54,235 nt of DNA from assembly GCA_964586145.1 (NCBI GenBank), contig CAZPHH010000025.1, forward strand, positions 1 through 54,235, read 5' to 3'. Origin of the DNA: JAFGJQ01 sp964586145. GTDB taxonomy: Bacteria > Planctomycetota > Phycisphaerae > UBA1845. Below are positions 8,743-16,523 of this stretch, piece by piece. Both the position numbers and the translations under genes were made by a program. Below the pieces are notes generated by a model. The model made no database searches and was not told where the DNA came from. It was given only the letters and a program-made list of their open reading frames with translations. Position 1 is the first letter of the stretch, and each line of letters begins with the position of its first letter.

Positions 8743-10317
8743 GTGAATCCCTGGCCGCTCACCATCTCGCTTCCGCAGGGCTACACGGTCAGCGGCGTCA
8801 CTACCTGGGCCGTGACACTGGCCGATGCCCTCGCGAATACCGGGCGGGAGGTCCGCCTGCTGTTCCACGTCCCCCACAATGACTACGAGGAGCTTCCCCT
8901 GGGGCCCGGACCCGGCCGACGCAACCTGCGGGTGATCCGCGCGCCCCGTATCACCGACCTCGCTGAATGGCCCCAGTGTGTCCGCATCTACCGGGACCTG
9001 CTGCCGACGATTCTGTCGCCGAATCTGATCGCGGAAAGTTACGCCATTGCCGCGACCCTGGCGTCCGTTCACCCGGACGCCCTGCGCGTGGTCGGGTGGA
9101 ACCATTCGGACAATCCGTACGATTACGCCTGCCTGTCGTACTACGAACCGATCGTACACCGGTATCTCGGCGTCAGTCGCCGCTGCGCCGACGAGTTGAG
9201 CCGTCGTGTGCCGCACCGTACGGATCACGTGCGTCACCTGCCCTACGGCGTGCCTGTCGTCGAAGACTCTCCGCGGCCTCCGATCCAGGGCCGCCCCGTG
9301 CGTCTGGCCTACGTCGGCCGGCTGGAGCAGTCGGGGAAGCGAGTGCTCGACTACGTCGATCTGGCCTGCGAGCTGGATCGACGGGGAGTCGCGTTTGATC
9401 TGCGGATCATCGGGGACGGCCCCCAGGCGGCGGAGCTGGCGAATCGAATCGACCGAACCGCGCCCGGGCTCCGCACGCCCGGCGCACGCATGCGGTTGGA
9501 GCCCCCGCTGCCCCCGGCCGACGGCATCCGTGCCGCGTGGTGCTGGGCCGACGCGTACCTGCTGAACTCCACGCGAGAGGGGTTCAGCGTGGCCATGATC
9601 GAGGCCATGGCCTGCGGCTGCATCCCCATCGTCAGCCGTGTTCCGAGCGGTGTGGGCGACATCATCCGTGAACCGCAAAACGGCCTGACGTTCCCCGTGG
9701 GCGACATCCCGGCCCTGGCCGACCGCATCCAGTGGCTGACGCAGCAGACGGACGCCGCGCTGCGGGCCATGTCCGCAGAAGCTCGCCGCGCCGTCGAAGC
9801 CGCCTGCGGCTACCCCGGCTACCTTCGCACGGTGGTCCAAATGCTCGACGACGTGCAGGCTGCACCCGACCGCCCCTGGCCCGCCGCCCGCCGAGTGCTC
9901 ATGGACGGCGACGACGCAGGAGGCAGCGCCACCGTCCCCGCCGACGCCTCCGACCGGCTGCGCCACGTCCTGGATGAAATTGCCGACGCCGGCCAAGGCC
10001 CGGTGGCCGTCTTCGGCGCCGGCAAGCACACCCGCGCGCTTGCCGCTGCGCTCGCCGACTCGCCAGTCCCCATCGTGGCCGTTGTCGACGAAAACGACCG
10101 CCTCTCCGGCCACACCCTCTGGGGCTGGCCCATCGTCACGCCCGACCGCGCCGCCGAGACCGGCGCCCGCACCGTGGTGATCAGTTCGTGGTTGCACGAG
10201 GCCGAGATTCTCACCCGCCACGCCGAGTTATTCGAACGCGCCGGGCTCCATGCCCGTTCGCTCTATGCCCCTGCCAACGCGAACGGCTGCGGCCGCGTGC
10301 CATCCGTTACCCGTTGA
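8743..10317 (+). CDS. GT4-type glycosyltransferase with C-terminal Rossmann domain
   Basis: 524-residue GT-B glycosyltransferase. The C-terminal half of the catalytic unit shows LAYVGRLEQSGKR, LRIIGDGPQ and the family E-x7-E motif in STREGFSVAMIEAMACG. After residue about 410 there is an extra domain starting VAVFGAGKHTRALAAAL, with VVDEN and VVISSWLHEAEI, resembling the PglD/dehydratase-like nucleotide-binding fold; this parallels the appended domain of the GT2 array though the sequences differ. GTG start with GAGAGGAG 9 bases upstream. It is the last gene of the array operon and converges on the desulfurase gene 17 bases away. Confidence 0.85.
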   Translation: MNPWPLTISLPQGYTVSGVTTWAVTLADALANTGREVRLLFHVPHNDYEELPLGPGPGRRNLRVIRAPRITDLAEWPQCVRIYRDLLPTILSPNLIAESYAIAATLASVHPDALRVVGWNHSDNPYDYACLSYYEPIVHRYLGVSRRCADELSRRVPHRTDHVRHLPYGVPVVEDSPRPPIQGRPVRLAYVGRLEQSGKRVLDYVDLACELDRRGVAFDLRIIGDGPQAAELANRIDRTAPGLRTPGARMRLEPPLPPADGIRAAWCWADAYLLNSTREGFSVAMIEAMACGCIPIVSRVPSGVGDIIREPQNGLTFPVGDIPALADRIQWLTQQTDAALRAMSAEARRAVEAACGYPGYLRTVVQMLDDVQAAPDRPWPAARRVLMDGDDAGGSATVPADASDRLRHVLDEIADAGQGPVAVFGAGKHTRALAAALADSPVPIVAVVDENDRLSGHTLWGWPIVTPDRAAETGARTVVISSWLHEAEILTRHAELFERAGLHARSLYAPANANGCGRVPSVTR

Positions 10318-10334
10318 GATGGGAGAAGCCGAGG

Positions 10335-11495
10335 TTACGCGCAGCCTCCGCGGGTGGCCCCGAGCGAACGCCGGGCGTCCCGCACCGCCGCAATCGCCTC
10401 GTCCACGTCCGACTCGGTGAGAAACATGCCGGTTGAGAACCGAACCGTGCCGCCCGCATAGTCCTCCGGAACGCGCATGGCCGCCAGCGTCTCCGAGATG
10501 TGAACGCCGTCGGCATGACACGCCGCCCCGGCCGAGGCTGCCACTGCCGGCATGGCCGACAACAAGTCACTCGCCCGAACGCCGGGAAATCCCAGACTCA
10601 GCGTGTTGGGCAGGCGATGCTCCGGATGTCCGTTCAGACGCACGTCGGGCACATACGATGCGATCCCCTCGTGCAAGCGCTCGCGTAAGGCCCGCATGTG
10701 CGTCTGCCTATGCGGCAGCTCGTCCGCGGCACAGGCGCAGGCCTCGCCCAGTCCCACGATGCCCGCCACGTTCTCCGTGCCGGCGCGTCGACCGGCCTCG
10801 TGGCCGGCGCCGTGGATGAGTGTCTCCAGTGCGAGCCCCTCCCGCACGTACAGTGCCCCAACGCCCTTGGGCGCGTAGAGCTTGTGGCCCGCGACGCTCA
10901 ATACATCGACGCCAAGCTCCTCCACCCGCACGGGAATCTTCCCCACGCTCTGCGCGGCATCCGTGTGAACCGGCACGCCGTGACTTCTCGCGATGGCCGC
11001 AATCTCGCGGATCGGCTGAAGCGTCCCCACCTCGTTGTTGGCGTGCATGATCGTAATCAGGATCGTTTCCGGCGTGATGGCATGTTCAACCGCAGCGGGA
11101 TCCACCCGCCCCGCGCCATCGACGCCGATCGTGGTGACCCGATAGCCCTGCGTCTGAAGGTACCGGCACACCTCTCCGACGGCCGGGTGCTCCACCGCCG
11201 ACGCGATGATGTGGTTGCCCTGGCGGCGCCGGGCCCGCGCCACGCCCTGGATCGCGTGATTGTTCGACTCGGAGCCGCCGCTGGTGAAAACGACCTCGCC
11301 CGGCCGGGCCCCCAGCAGCAACGCCACCTGCTCCCGCGCACGCTCCACCGCCTCCCGCGCCCGGCCACCGTACACGTGACTGCTGGACGGGTTGCCGAAG
11401 TGAGATTCCAGGAACGGGCGCATCGCCTCCCGCACCGCCGGATGCAGCGGCGTGGTGGCGTTGTAGTCCAGGTATATGGGGTCGGATCGCTCCAA
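10335..11495 (-). CDS. Class V cysteine desulfurase / selenocysteine-lyase-like
   Basis: 386-residue PLP enzyme of the NifS/IscS group. Visible: YLDYNATTP near the N-terminus, SGGSESNNHAI, H103 stacking on PLP, HTDAAQ with D179, the PLP lysine K205 in SVAGHKLYAPKG, and RAGTEN. The substrate Cys is C326 in SAGAACHADG. That loop lacks the SGSACTS form of IscS and instead resembles the VGAACHS loop I recall from vertebrate selenocysteine lyase. It releases sulfur (or selenium) from cysteine (or selenocysteine) as a persulfide or perselenide. The ATG lies 5 bases after the DUF1573 stop on the same strand, so the two are co-transcribed. Whether Cys or Sec is preferred cannot be decided here. Confidence 0.85.
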   Translation of the reverse strand: MERSDPIYLDYNATTPLHPAVREAMRPFLESHFGNPSSSHVYGGRAREAVERAREQVALLLGARPGEVVFTSGGSESNNHAIQGVARARRRQGNHIIASAVEHPAVGEVCRYLQTQGYRVTTIGVDGAGRVDPAAVEHAITPETILITIMHANNEVGTLQPIREIAAIARSHGVPVHTDAAQSVGKIPVRVEELGVDVLSVAGHKLYAPKGVGALYVREGLALETLIHGAGHEAGRRAGTENVAGIVGLGEACACAADELPHRQTHMRALRERLHEGIASYVPDVRLNGHPEHRLPNTLSLGFPGVRASDLLSAMPAVAASAGAACHADGVHISETLAAMRVPEDYAGGTVRFSTGMFLTESDVDEAIAAVRDARRSLGATRGGCA

Positions 11496-11500
11496 CAGGT

Positions 11501-12313
11501 CTACTCAGTCGCCGCCACGTCGGCCCAACTCGGCGGGACGTCGGCATACACGGGCACGGTCCGCGCCGGCACCTCCGGCACACCCGTACTGAGCGGCACC
11601 CAGCCTCGCAGCCGGCCCGGCTTCTGCGGTGGCTCCAGCCAGACCGTCAACTCATAGTGCTCGCCCGGTTTCACCACGCGCAGTTCGCCCTGGATTCCCG
11701 GCCGGGCGGCGTCGGTGATCTTCGGGTCAATCGGACCGCCGTCTCCGCGACGGATGCTGATCACAACCGGCGCCGGACTGGCCGAATCCGGCAATTTCCC
11801 GAAATTCGCCAACCGAGGCGTCACCTGAATCGGCACAAGCACCTTGCCGCGGACCGTCAGCGTGGCCTTGGGTTGAGCGGGGTCGTTTCCGGTCACCGTC
11901 ACCACCTTGGTATACGGGCCCGCCAGGTTGGTCGAGGCGATGGTCACCTTCACGGTTTCGGACCCACCCGGCGCGATCTCACGGTCAGACTGACCGTCCA
12001 CGCGAGTCCCTCACCCCCCCTTGACGCGGATGGACAGCGGCGCATCGCCGGTATTCCGGATCACCCATTCCGGCTGAATCGGCTTGCCCGCCCAGAGCGG
12101 GTCCAGCTCCAGGACGCTCTTCTCGATCTTCATCTTGGGGACCGCCGCGCCGGGCTCCGGCGGCTTGGCCGCAATGGGGGGTTCGTCTTTCGCAGCCTGT
12201 CCGCAGGCCGGCTCCGCAGCCGACAAGGCGGCGGCCCGAACCAGCGCCACAACCACCACAACCCACAAGGTCCGTCGCCCGAACCGCCGGGCGGACCGAA
12301 TCGTACACCGCAT
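11501..12313 (-). CDS. DUF1573 secreted protein with in-frame TGA (candidate selenoprotein)
   Basis: One reading frame of 271 codons interrupted only by TGA at 12013-12011 (codon 101). Residues 1-100 have a basic start, a hydrophobic segment WVVVVVALVRAAALSA (signal peptide) and the DUF1573 start with VIRNTGDAPLSI. The part after TGA continues in the same frame with REIAPGGSETVKVTI and a beta-rich Ig-like region. DUF1573 proteins normally read CGCTV here then IAPG; the ungapped alignment puts TGA on the first Cys, with Gly matching and Thr in place of the second Cys. A hairpin follows at SECIS distance. Alternatives: nonsense mutation, or restart at GTG 12001. RBS GGGGAG precedes ATG 12313. 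Tightly linked to the downstream desulfurase. Confidence 0.6.
11972..12004 (-). promoter_or_regulatory. SECIS-like hairpin after TGA
   Basis: On the minus strand, six bases after the TGA, CGCG (12004-12001) pairs with CGCG (11975-11972) as a lower stem, and ACGGTCAGTCTGACCGT (11997-11981) forms a perfect 7-bp upper stem with apical loop GTC. The loop starts 20 bases after the TGA, inside the 16-37 base window used for bacterial SECIS elements, and the loop begins with G, as the bSECIS rule requires. SelB binding is inferred, not shown. Confidence 0.5.
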
Positions 12314-12778
12314 CTTTCGCTTCTCCCCGGGTGACCGTCACGCCGCACCCGTCCGCGTCGCCTGCCCAAACCCAGGCCGCATTATACCCAAAACGGCTTC
12401 CCAATTCTCCCCCAAACGAAATCCTTCGGCAGAATCTGTGGGTGGACCGGGGCTTGGCCCCAGACCCCGGGTTTTTTTCCCACAAGCCCCCGTGCCCGAG
12501 GGAGGGGAGGAAATCCCCGCTCGCGGTTGGACATGCGGGACCGTTCCTTCGGTACACCATCGACCTTTTCACGCCCTGTCCGGCCCCACCCCCAGCGGCA
12601 CCACGGGGGAAAACGAAGCACCGGACGTCCATCCCCGCCAGCTTCTGCTGGAGTGCAGGTGCTTCTTTAAAGCAGTGCGCCTGCCAGCCACGTTGCGAAT
12701 CAGCACTGCTCAAGTGAAGTGGCACCGTCAGCCCCGCCGGCGCAGAACGGGTCTGTCCACAGTACTTCAATGCTCGAT
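12314..12778. other. Non-coding leader region before the repeat block
   Basis: No gene on either strand. It is somewhat less GC-rich than the flanks and must contain the promoter of the DUF1573-desulfurase pair, although I see no clear -35/-10. It contains the hairpin with T-run listed separately. Confidence 0.4.
12447..12478 (+). terminator. GC hairpin followed by T-run
   Basis: CCGGGG (12447-12452) pairs with CCCCGG (12465-12470), enclosing a second small GGGGC/GCCCC stem, and is followed by GTTTTTTT. It has the form of a rho-independent terminator on the plus strand, but no plus-strand gene is found just before it, so its role is uncertain. Confidence 0.3.
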
Positions 12779-12887
12779 TGCCTCTCGCCCCGGCGGGGCG
12801 ATGGACTGTAGCCACGGGTGAAGCGAAGCGCAACCCGTGGACGCGTTGTGCTCCGCAAGATATCCGCCCCGGAGGGGCGGCGGGGCC
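12779..12887. repeat. 109-bp REP-like block, copy 1
   Basis: Matches 14049-14157 over 109 bases with one mismatch (12851 C versus 14121 G), 1270 bases apart in direct orientation. Contains two GC palindromes (CGCCCCGGCGGGGCG and CCGCCCCGGAGGGGCGG) around a longer imperfect hairpin CCACGGGT...ACCCGTGG at 12812-12840. Flanks the RAYT gene on its 3' side. Confidence 0.85.
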
Positions 12888-12896
12888 AGGACATGT

Positions 12897-12940
12897 AGCC
12901 ACGGGTGGAGTCCCGATGCCAATCGGGACGGAACCCGTGG
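12897..12940. repeat. REP-like hairpin (CCACGGGT...ACCCGTGG)
   Basis: Outer arms CCACGGGT (12899-12906) and ACCCGTGG (12933-12940) enclose a second hairpin TCCCGATGCCAATCGGGA. It sits 52 bases beyond the 3' end of the RAYT gene and has the nested-stem form of REP elements mobilised by such transposases. Confidence 0.75.
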
Positions 12941-12991
12941 TGAGGGGAACGAAAAATACTCTGCCCCGGCGGGGCAGAGGAGGCCGTCACG

Positions 12992-13444
12992 TCAATAGAA
13001 GACGTACTGCGGATGGAAGCTCACACCATGGGCACGCAGTAAGGCGAGAAGCTCCTGCTCAAAATCCCGCTTCCGGTGGTGCACGGCCTGCTTCTCAATA
13101 TACGCCTTCACGTGCGCCTCCGCTGACTTGCTGACGGAGAAGGCCGCGTATCTCTCCTGCCACGCGAACGAACCCAATGCGGGGAAGGTCTGATGCACCC
13201 AGAGCGAAGATCGGGACTTCACCGTCCGCATCAGATCGGCAATCGTTCCATCGGTCCGCCAACATAACAGCAGGTGAATGTGGTCGGGCATTCCCCCGAT
13301 GGCGTAGAGCGTGCCCTTCTCAGCGCGAACGATGCCGCCGATATAGCCATAGAGTCGTTCCTGCAGCTCGGACTCGATGAAGGCCGTGTGTCCCTTCGTG
13401 GAGAACACGACGTGCAGCAGGATTTGCGAGTACGTGCCCGGCAT
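12992..13444 (-). CDS. REP-associated tyrosine transposase (RAYT, IS200-like)
   Basis: 150-residue Y1 transposase of the IS200/RAYT type. The HUH motif is seen as PDHIHLLL (the second H-hydrophobic-H pair), and the catalytic Tyr is in VKAYIEKQAVHH. The size matches single-domain RAYTs. ATG 13444 is taken because the longer frame upstream runs through REP-like hairpin 13499-13548. It is single-copy with no left/right ends of an IS, but palindromes of one family lie on both sides, which defines RAYTs. It would process single-stranded REP hairpins; activity in modern genomes is often domesticated. Confidence 0.85.
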   Translation of the reverse strand: MPGTYSQILLHVVFSTKGHTAFIESELQERLYGYIGGIVRAEKGTLYAIGGMPDHIHLLLCWRTDGTIADLMRTVKSRSSLWVHQTFPALGSFAWQERYAAFSVSKSAEAHVKAYIEKQAVHHRKRDFEQELLALLRAHGVSFHPQYVFY

Positions 13445-13919
13445 CGGCCTCGTCCTTCGCCCCCTCGGGGCGAAATGGCACAAGGACCGCAACCGCGCCC
13501 ACGGGTTCCGCCCGTTCGCCTGCAGCGACCTCGCTCCACCCGTGGCTACAGCCCCTGACCCCTCCGGGGTCGAGCGCGAAGCGCACGACGAGTTGCTCAA
13601 ATGCCGCCAGGTCGCCAGCCCCTGTCTGCCGCTCCGCAGGCAGGCTGACGCCCGACATCAACAGCTCATCGCCGGGCGTCGGCCGCGGACCGAGCGGTGC
13701 GATATCGGAGAACATCCCGCCGATCGTCACCGACGCCGCGAGCGGCGGCTACTTCGCTGCTGCGGCGCGGCGTGCAACAAGAGTGGGATGGGGCGTCCCC
13801 GGCAATCAGACCAAGAGCAGTGGCATCAGTGCCACCAGGCCCGTACAACATGGCCGCCCGCAACAGCTCGGGCTACAACGACGCCTCGGGCAAACGATGG
13901 CGTCGCCCGGAGTTCGGCG
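13445..13919. other. Region upstream of RAYT, no intact gene
   Basis: Carries the REP-like hairpin 13499-13548 and two further GC palindromes (near 13457-13473 and 13557-13571). On the minus strand short readable pieces appear around 13600-13860, but no frame has a start, RBS and family likeness. Probably decayed sequence belonging to the broken gene ending at 13920 or its former neighbour. Confidence 0.4.
13499..13548. repeat. REP-like hairpin upstream of RAYT
   Basis: CCACGGGT (13499-13506) and ACCCGTGG (13538-13545) form the same outer arms as the elements at 12812, 12899, 14082 and 14239, in inverted orientation relative to those next to the 3' end of the transposase. It starts 55 bases upstream of the RAYT start codon. 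Confidence 0.75.
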
Positions 13920-14048
13920 TCATGGCTTGATATCGACGGCCGAGAATCTGACGTACACGTCCTCAGTGGAGAACTTGTTTGACACAATGAACCGGACGTT
14001 CCAAGTGAAAAATGTTGCATTGGGGTTGCTAACATTACAGCGCTGGAC

Positions 14049-14157
14049 TGCCTCTCGCCCCGGCGGGGCGATGGACTGTAGCCACGGGTGAAGCGAAGCG
14101 CAACCCGTGGACGCGTTGTGGTCCGCAAGATATCCGCCCCGGAGGGGCGGCGGGGCC
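14049..14157. repeat. 109-bp REP-like block, copy 2
   Basis: Second copy of 12779-12887 with one mismatch, containing the hairpin CCACGGGT...ACCCGTGG at 14082-14110. It lies inside the apparently disrupted minus-strand gene. Confidence 0.85.
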
Positions 14158-14238
14158 TGGAGAGCACGGGGCGCGACTGCCCGCCCGTCGTCTTCCTCCG
14201 CCCCGTTGGGGCGGAAAAAAGGGGAAACCCACCTGTGT

Positions 14239-14280
14239 CCACGGGTTCCGTTCGCCCCCGGCGAACTCCACCCGTGGCTA
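14239..14280. repeat. REP-like hairpin in broken gene
   Basis: CCACGGGT (14239-14246) and ACCCGTGG (14270-14277) enclose TTCG/CGAA type inner arms. It is inverted relative to copy 2, so 14049-14280 has a head-to-head arrangement like a BIME. GC palindromes CCGCCCCGTTGGGGCGG (14199-14215) and GGCCCCGTTGGGGCC accompany it. Confidence 0.7.
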
Positions 14281-14507
14281 CACCCCGCGGCCCCGTTGGG
14301 GCCGGAACCTCTTGAACAACAAGGTTGGGGGCGAACACAGCCCTGTAGTTGTCGTGGTCCAGGTTCGTGGTGACGTTGCTCTCGAATGGGGCTCGCTGGA
14401 TGGGCATCGGTTGGTCCTCGCAGACGGCAACCTTGACAGGCAGTCTACGGCCTGGTGAACGGGCGTCAACCGGCATTTGCGCGGTCACAGACGGACGGAT
14501 CAGTCCC

Positions 14508-14903
14508 TCAGGCCCAGGCCGTTATGTCCAGGTACGGCTTGAGCAGCACCTGGGTGGCCGGATGCGCCAGAACCGCCTTGCCGAAGCCGCGGACGGCGCC
14601 CGCCTCGACGGCGGCCTCCTGGGCGTCGTCCTGGCTGCTGATCAGCATGACCGGGACGTCCGACAGCTTCGCCTCGCGCCGGATGCTGCGAATCAGATCA
14701 AGCCCGGGGCTGCGGTCGGCGTCCAGTTGCCTGTTCACCAGGACCAAGTCGTACGGCTTCTCGCCCAGCTTCGCCAGGGCCTCATCGGCACTGTGCGCCT
14801 GGTCCACGTCCACGCCGAACCACGACACGAGCACACCGCGTGTCGCGGAATGGTCCGGTCGGCACTGGCCGACATCCAGAACTCGCTTGGCACGTGCAGC
14901 CAT
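14508..14903 (-). CDS. Atypical response-regulator receiver domain protein
   Basis: 131-residue single-domain protein with the CheY-like order of strands and helices: VLDVGQCRP, YDLVLVNRQLD, VPVMLISSQDD and the FGKAVL lysine position. The start ATG 14903 has AAGGAGG at ideal distance, stronger than the upstream alternative. The phosphoacceptor Asp expected in DLVLVD is Asn here (VNRQLD), and the N-terminal acidic pair that binds magnesium is missing (GQCRP). It is therefore likely a pseudo-receiver acting by protein binding without Asp phosphorylation (inference). It stands alone with no kinase nearby. Confidence 0.75.
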   Translation of the reverse strand: MAARAKRVLDVGQCRPDHSATRGVLVSWFGVDVDQAHSADEALAKLGEKPYDLVLVNRQLDADRSPGLDLIRSIRREAKLSDVPVMLISSQDDAQEAAVEAGAVRGFGKAVLAHPATQVLLKPYLDITAWA

Positions 14904-15154
14904 GTTCAAGCCTCCTTCGTGGGTGGTTGCCGGTGCGCCAAGACGCACCCTGTTTTCCGGCCCCGCACGCAAGACCCCGTGTGGTGAGTGAGGGGAGGCC
15001 TCGACGCCCGACGCTCCGTCACCGGAGAGTATACAACAGGCCCCACCCGATCGGCCAGCGCCCCGCCCCGGGGCGGCTTCGGCACGAACCGATCGGCTGG
15101 GGCCCGATTGCTGCGATGCTTCCGCGTTCTTTCTCGCCGCGTATCGCGCCGGCG

Positions 15155-16468
15155 CTACTTCGACCCGCCGGCGAGGGCTTCCGCCAGGTCCGCCATCGGA
15201 TCGCTGCCAGTCAGTCGCAGGTCGTACTTGTCCTGCAACACCTTCATCACGTTGGGCGACAGGAACGCGGGGGCCGCCGGCCCGATCCGGATGCCCTTGA
15301 CGCCCAGGTGCAGCAGCGTCAGCAGCACCGCCACCGCCTTCTGCTCAAACCACGAGAGCACGATGCTCAGCGGCAGGTCGTTCACCGAGCAATTGAACGC
15401 CTTGGCCAGGGCCACCGCCACCTGGATGGCGCCGTACGCGTCGTTGCACTGCCCCATGTCCAGCAGCCGCGGAATGGGGTCGCCCCCGTTGAGCCGGATC
15501 GAGCCGAAATCGTTGTCGCGAATACGATACTTGCCGCAGCCCAGGGTCAGCACGATGGAGTCCTTCGGCGTGTTGCGGGCGAACTCCGAGTAGTAGTTCC
15601 GGCCGGGCTCCGCCCCGTCGCATCCGCCGATCACGAAGAAATGCTTCAGCCGGCCGGCCTTCACCGCTTCCACGATCGGACCCGCCAGCGACAGGATGGT
15701 CGAATGGTGGAAGCCGACCACGCTCTCCTTGTCCTTCGCGTCGGGCAGCGGCCGGCACTGGAGGGCTTTCTCGATCACGGGGGAGAAATCGTCCGTCATC
15801 AGGCGCGTCCCGCCCGGGACCGCGGTGACCCGCGTCGCGAAAACGCGATCCTTGTATTCCTCCCGCGGGATCAGGATGCAGTTCGTCGTCGCCAGCACGG
15901 GCCCGGTGAACTCCCTGAACTCCGTCCGCTGTTTCTGCCACGCCCCGCCGAAATGGCCCGCCAGGTGCCGGTGCTTGCGCAGCTCCGGATACATATGCGC
16001 CGGCAACATCTCGCCGTGCGTGTATACATTGATGCCTTTGCCGGCCGTCTGCTTCAGCAGGTTGTCCAGGTCCAGCATGTCATGCCCGGTCACCAGGATG
16101 CCCGGGCCGGCCTTGGTGCCTTCGTACACCGTGGCCGGTGACGGCTTGCCGAACCGCTCGGCGTGCCCTTCGTCCAGAAGCTGCATGACCCGCAGGTTCT
16201 GCTTTCCGCACTCCAGCACCAGCTCGAACAGGCTCTCCATGTCGAAGTTGACGTTCGTCACCGTCGCAAAGAGCGCTTCCTCGATGAACGCGCTGACCGT
16301 CTCGTCGACCTTGCCCAGGCGCCGGGCGTGGTGCGCGTAAGACGCCATGCCCTTGAGCCCGTACAGAAGCGTCTCCTGCAGAGACTGCATGTCCGGGTCT
16401 TTCCCGCAGACGCCGGTCACGACGCAGCCCGTCCCGTGGGCCGTCTGTTCACATTGATTGCAGAACAC
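15155..16468 (-). CDS. hcp: Hybrid-cluster protein (hydroxylamine reductase-type), short class
   Basis: 437-residue hybrid-cluster protein, an iron-sulfur enzyme that reduces hydroxylamine and nitric oxide in nitrosative-stress defence. N-terminal cysteines C3-x2-C6-x8-C15-x5-C21 (FCNQCEQT...GTGCVVTGVCGK) have the class I spacing for the first cluster. Hybrid-cluster ligands are visible in VTGHDM, TTNCILIP, GGCDGAEPG and TLGCGKYR and the Glu of SWFEQKAVAV. The length is about 100 residues short of class I/II proteins, fitting class III, which lacks one three-helix bundle. GTG start with GAGAGGAG upstream. It follows the ferredoxin-like gene by 55 bases in one operon. Confidence 0.9.
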   Translation of the reverse strand: MFCNQCEQTAHGTGCVVTGVCGKDPDMQSLQETLLYGLKGMASYAHHARRLGKVDETVSAFIEEALFATVTNVNFDMESLFELVLECGKQNLRVMQLLDEGHAERFGKPSPATVYEGTKAGPGILVTGHDMLDLDNLLKQTAGKGINVYTHGEMLPAHMYPELRKHRHLAGHFGGAWQKQRTEFREFTGPVLATTNCILIPREEYKDRVFATRVTAVPGGTRLMTDDFSPVIEKALQCRPLPDAKDKESVVGFHHSTILSLAGPIVEAVKAGRLKHFFVIGGCDGAEPGRNYYSEFARNTPKDSIVLTLGCGKYRIRDNDFGSIRLNGGDPIPRLLDMGQCNDAYGAIQVAVALAKAFNCSVNDLPLSIVLSWFEQKAVAVLLTLLHLGVKGIRIGPAAPAFLSPNVMKVLQDKYDLRLTGSDPMADLAEALAGGSK

Positions 16469-16523
16469 GGTGTACTCCTCTCTTGATCGTCACCACTTCA
16501 AAACCCGCTTCTTGAAACACGAA

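Larger units (their letters stand above)
13920..14407 (-). pseudogene. Small gene split by a REP block
   Basis: Two coding-looking pieces on the minus strand. The 5' piece starts at ATG 14407 with GAGG 10 bases upstream and reads MPIQRAPFESNVTTN followed by a hydrophobic/acidic stretch ending NLVVQEV near 14305. The 3' piece, about 14040 down to the TGA at 13922-13920, reads NATFFTWNVRFIV and DVHVRFSAVDIKP in another frame, with the look of a beta-rich C-terminus. Between them lies the repeat material 14049-14300. I infer a REP block inserted into a small gene and shifted its frame. The protein family is not recognised. Confidence 0.4.

Noticed and set aside
12011..12020. Frameshift at the C-tract as explanation of the DUF1573 break
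   Set aside because: The upstream and downstream parts are in the same frame, so an indel in the 7-base tract would not join them. A stop codon within one frame is what is seen.
13377..13982. Plus-strand ORF over the RAYT promoter
   Set aside because: Reads through the REP hairpin with low-complexity protein; no RBS.
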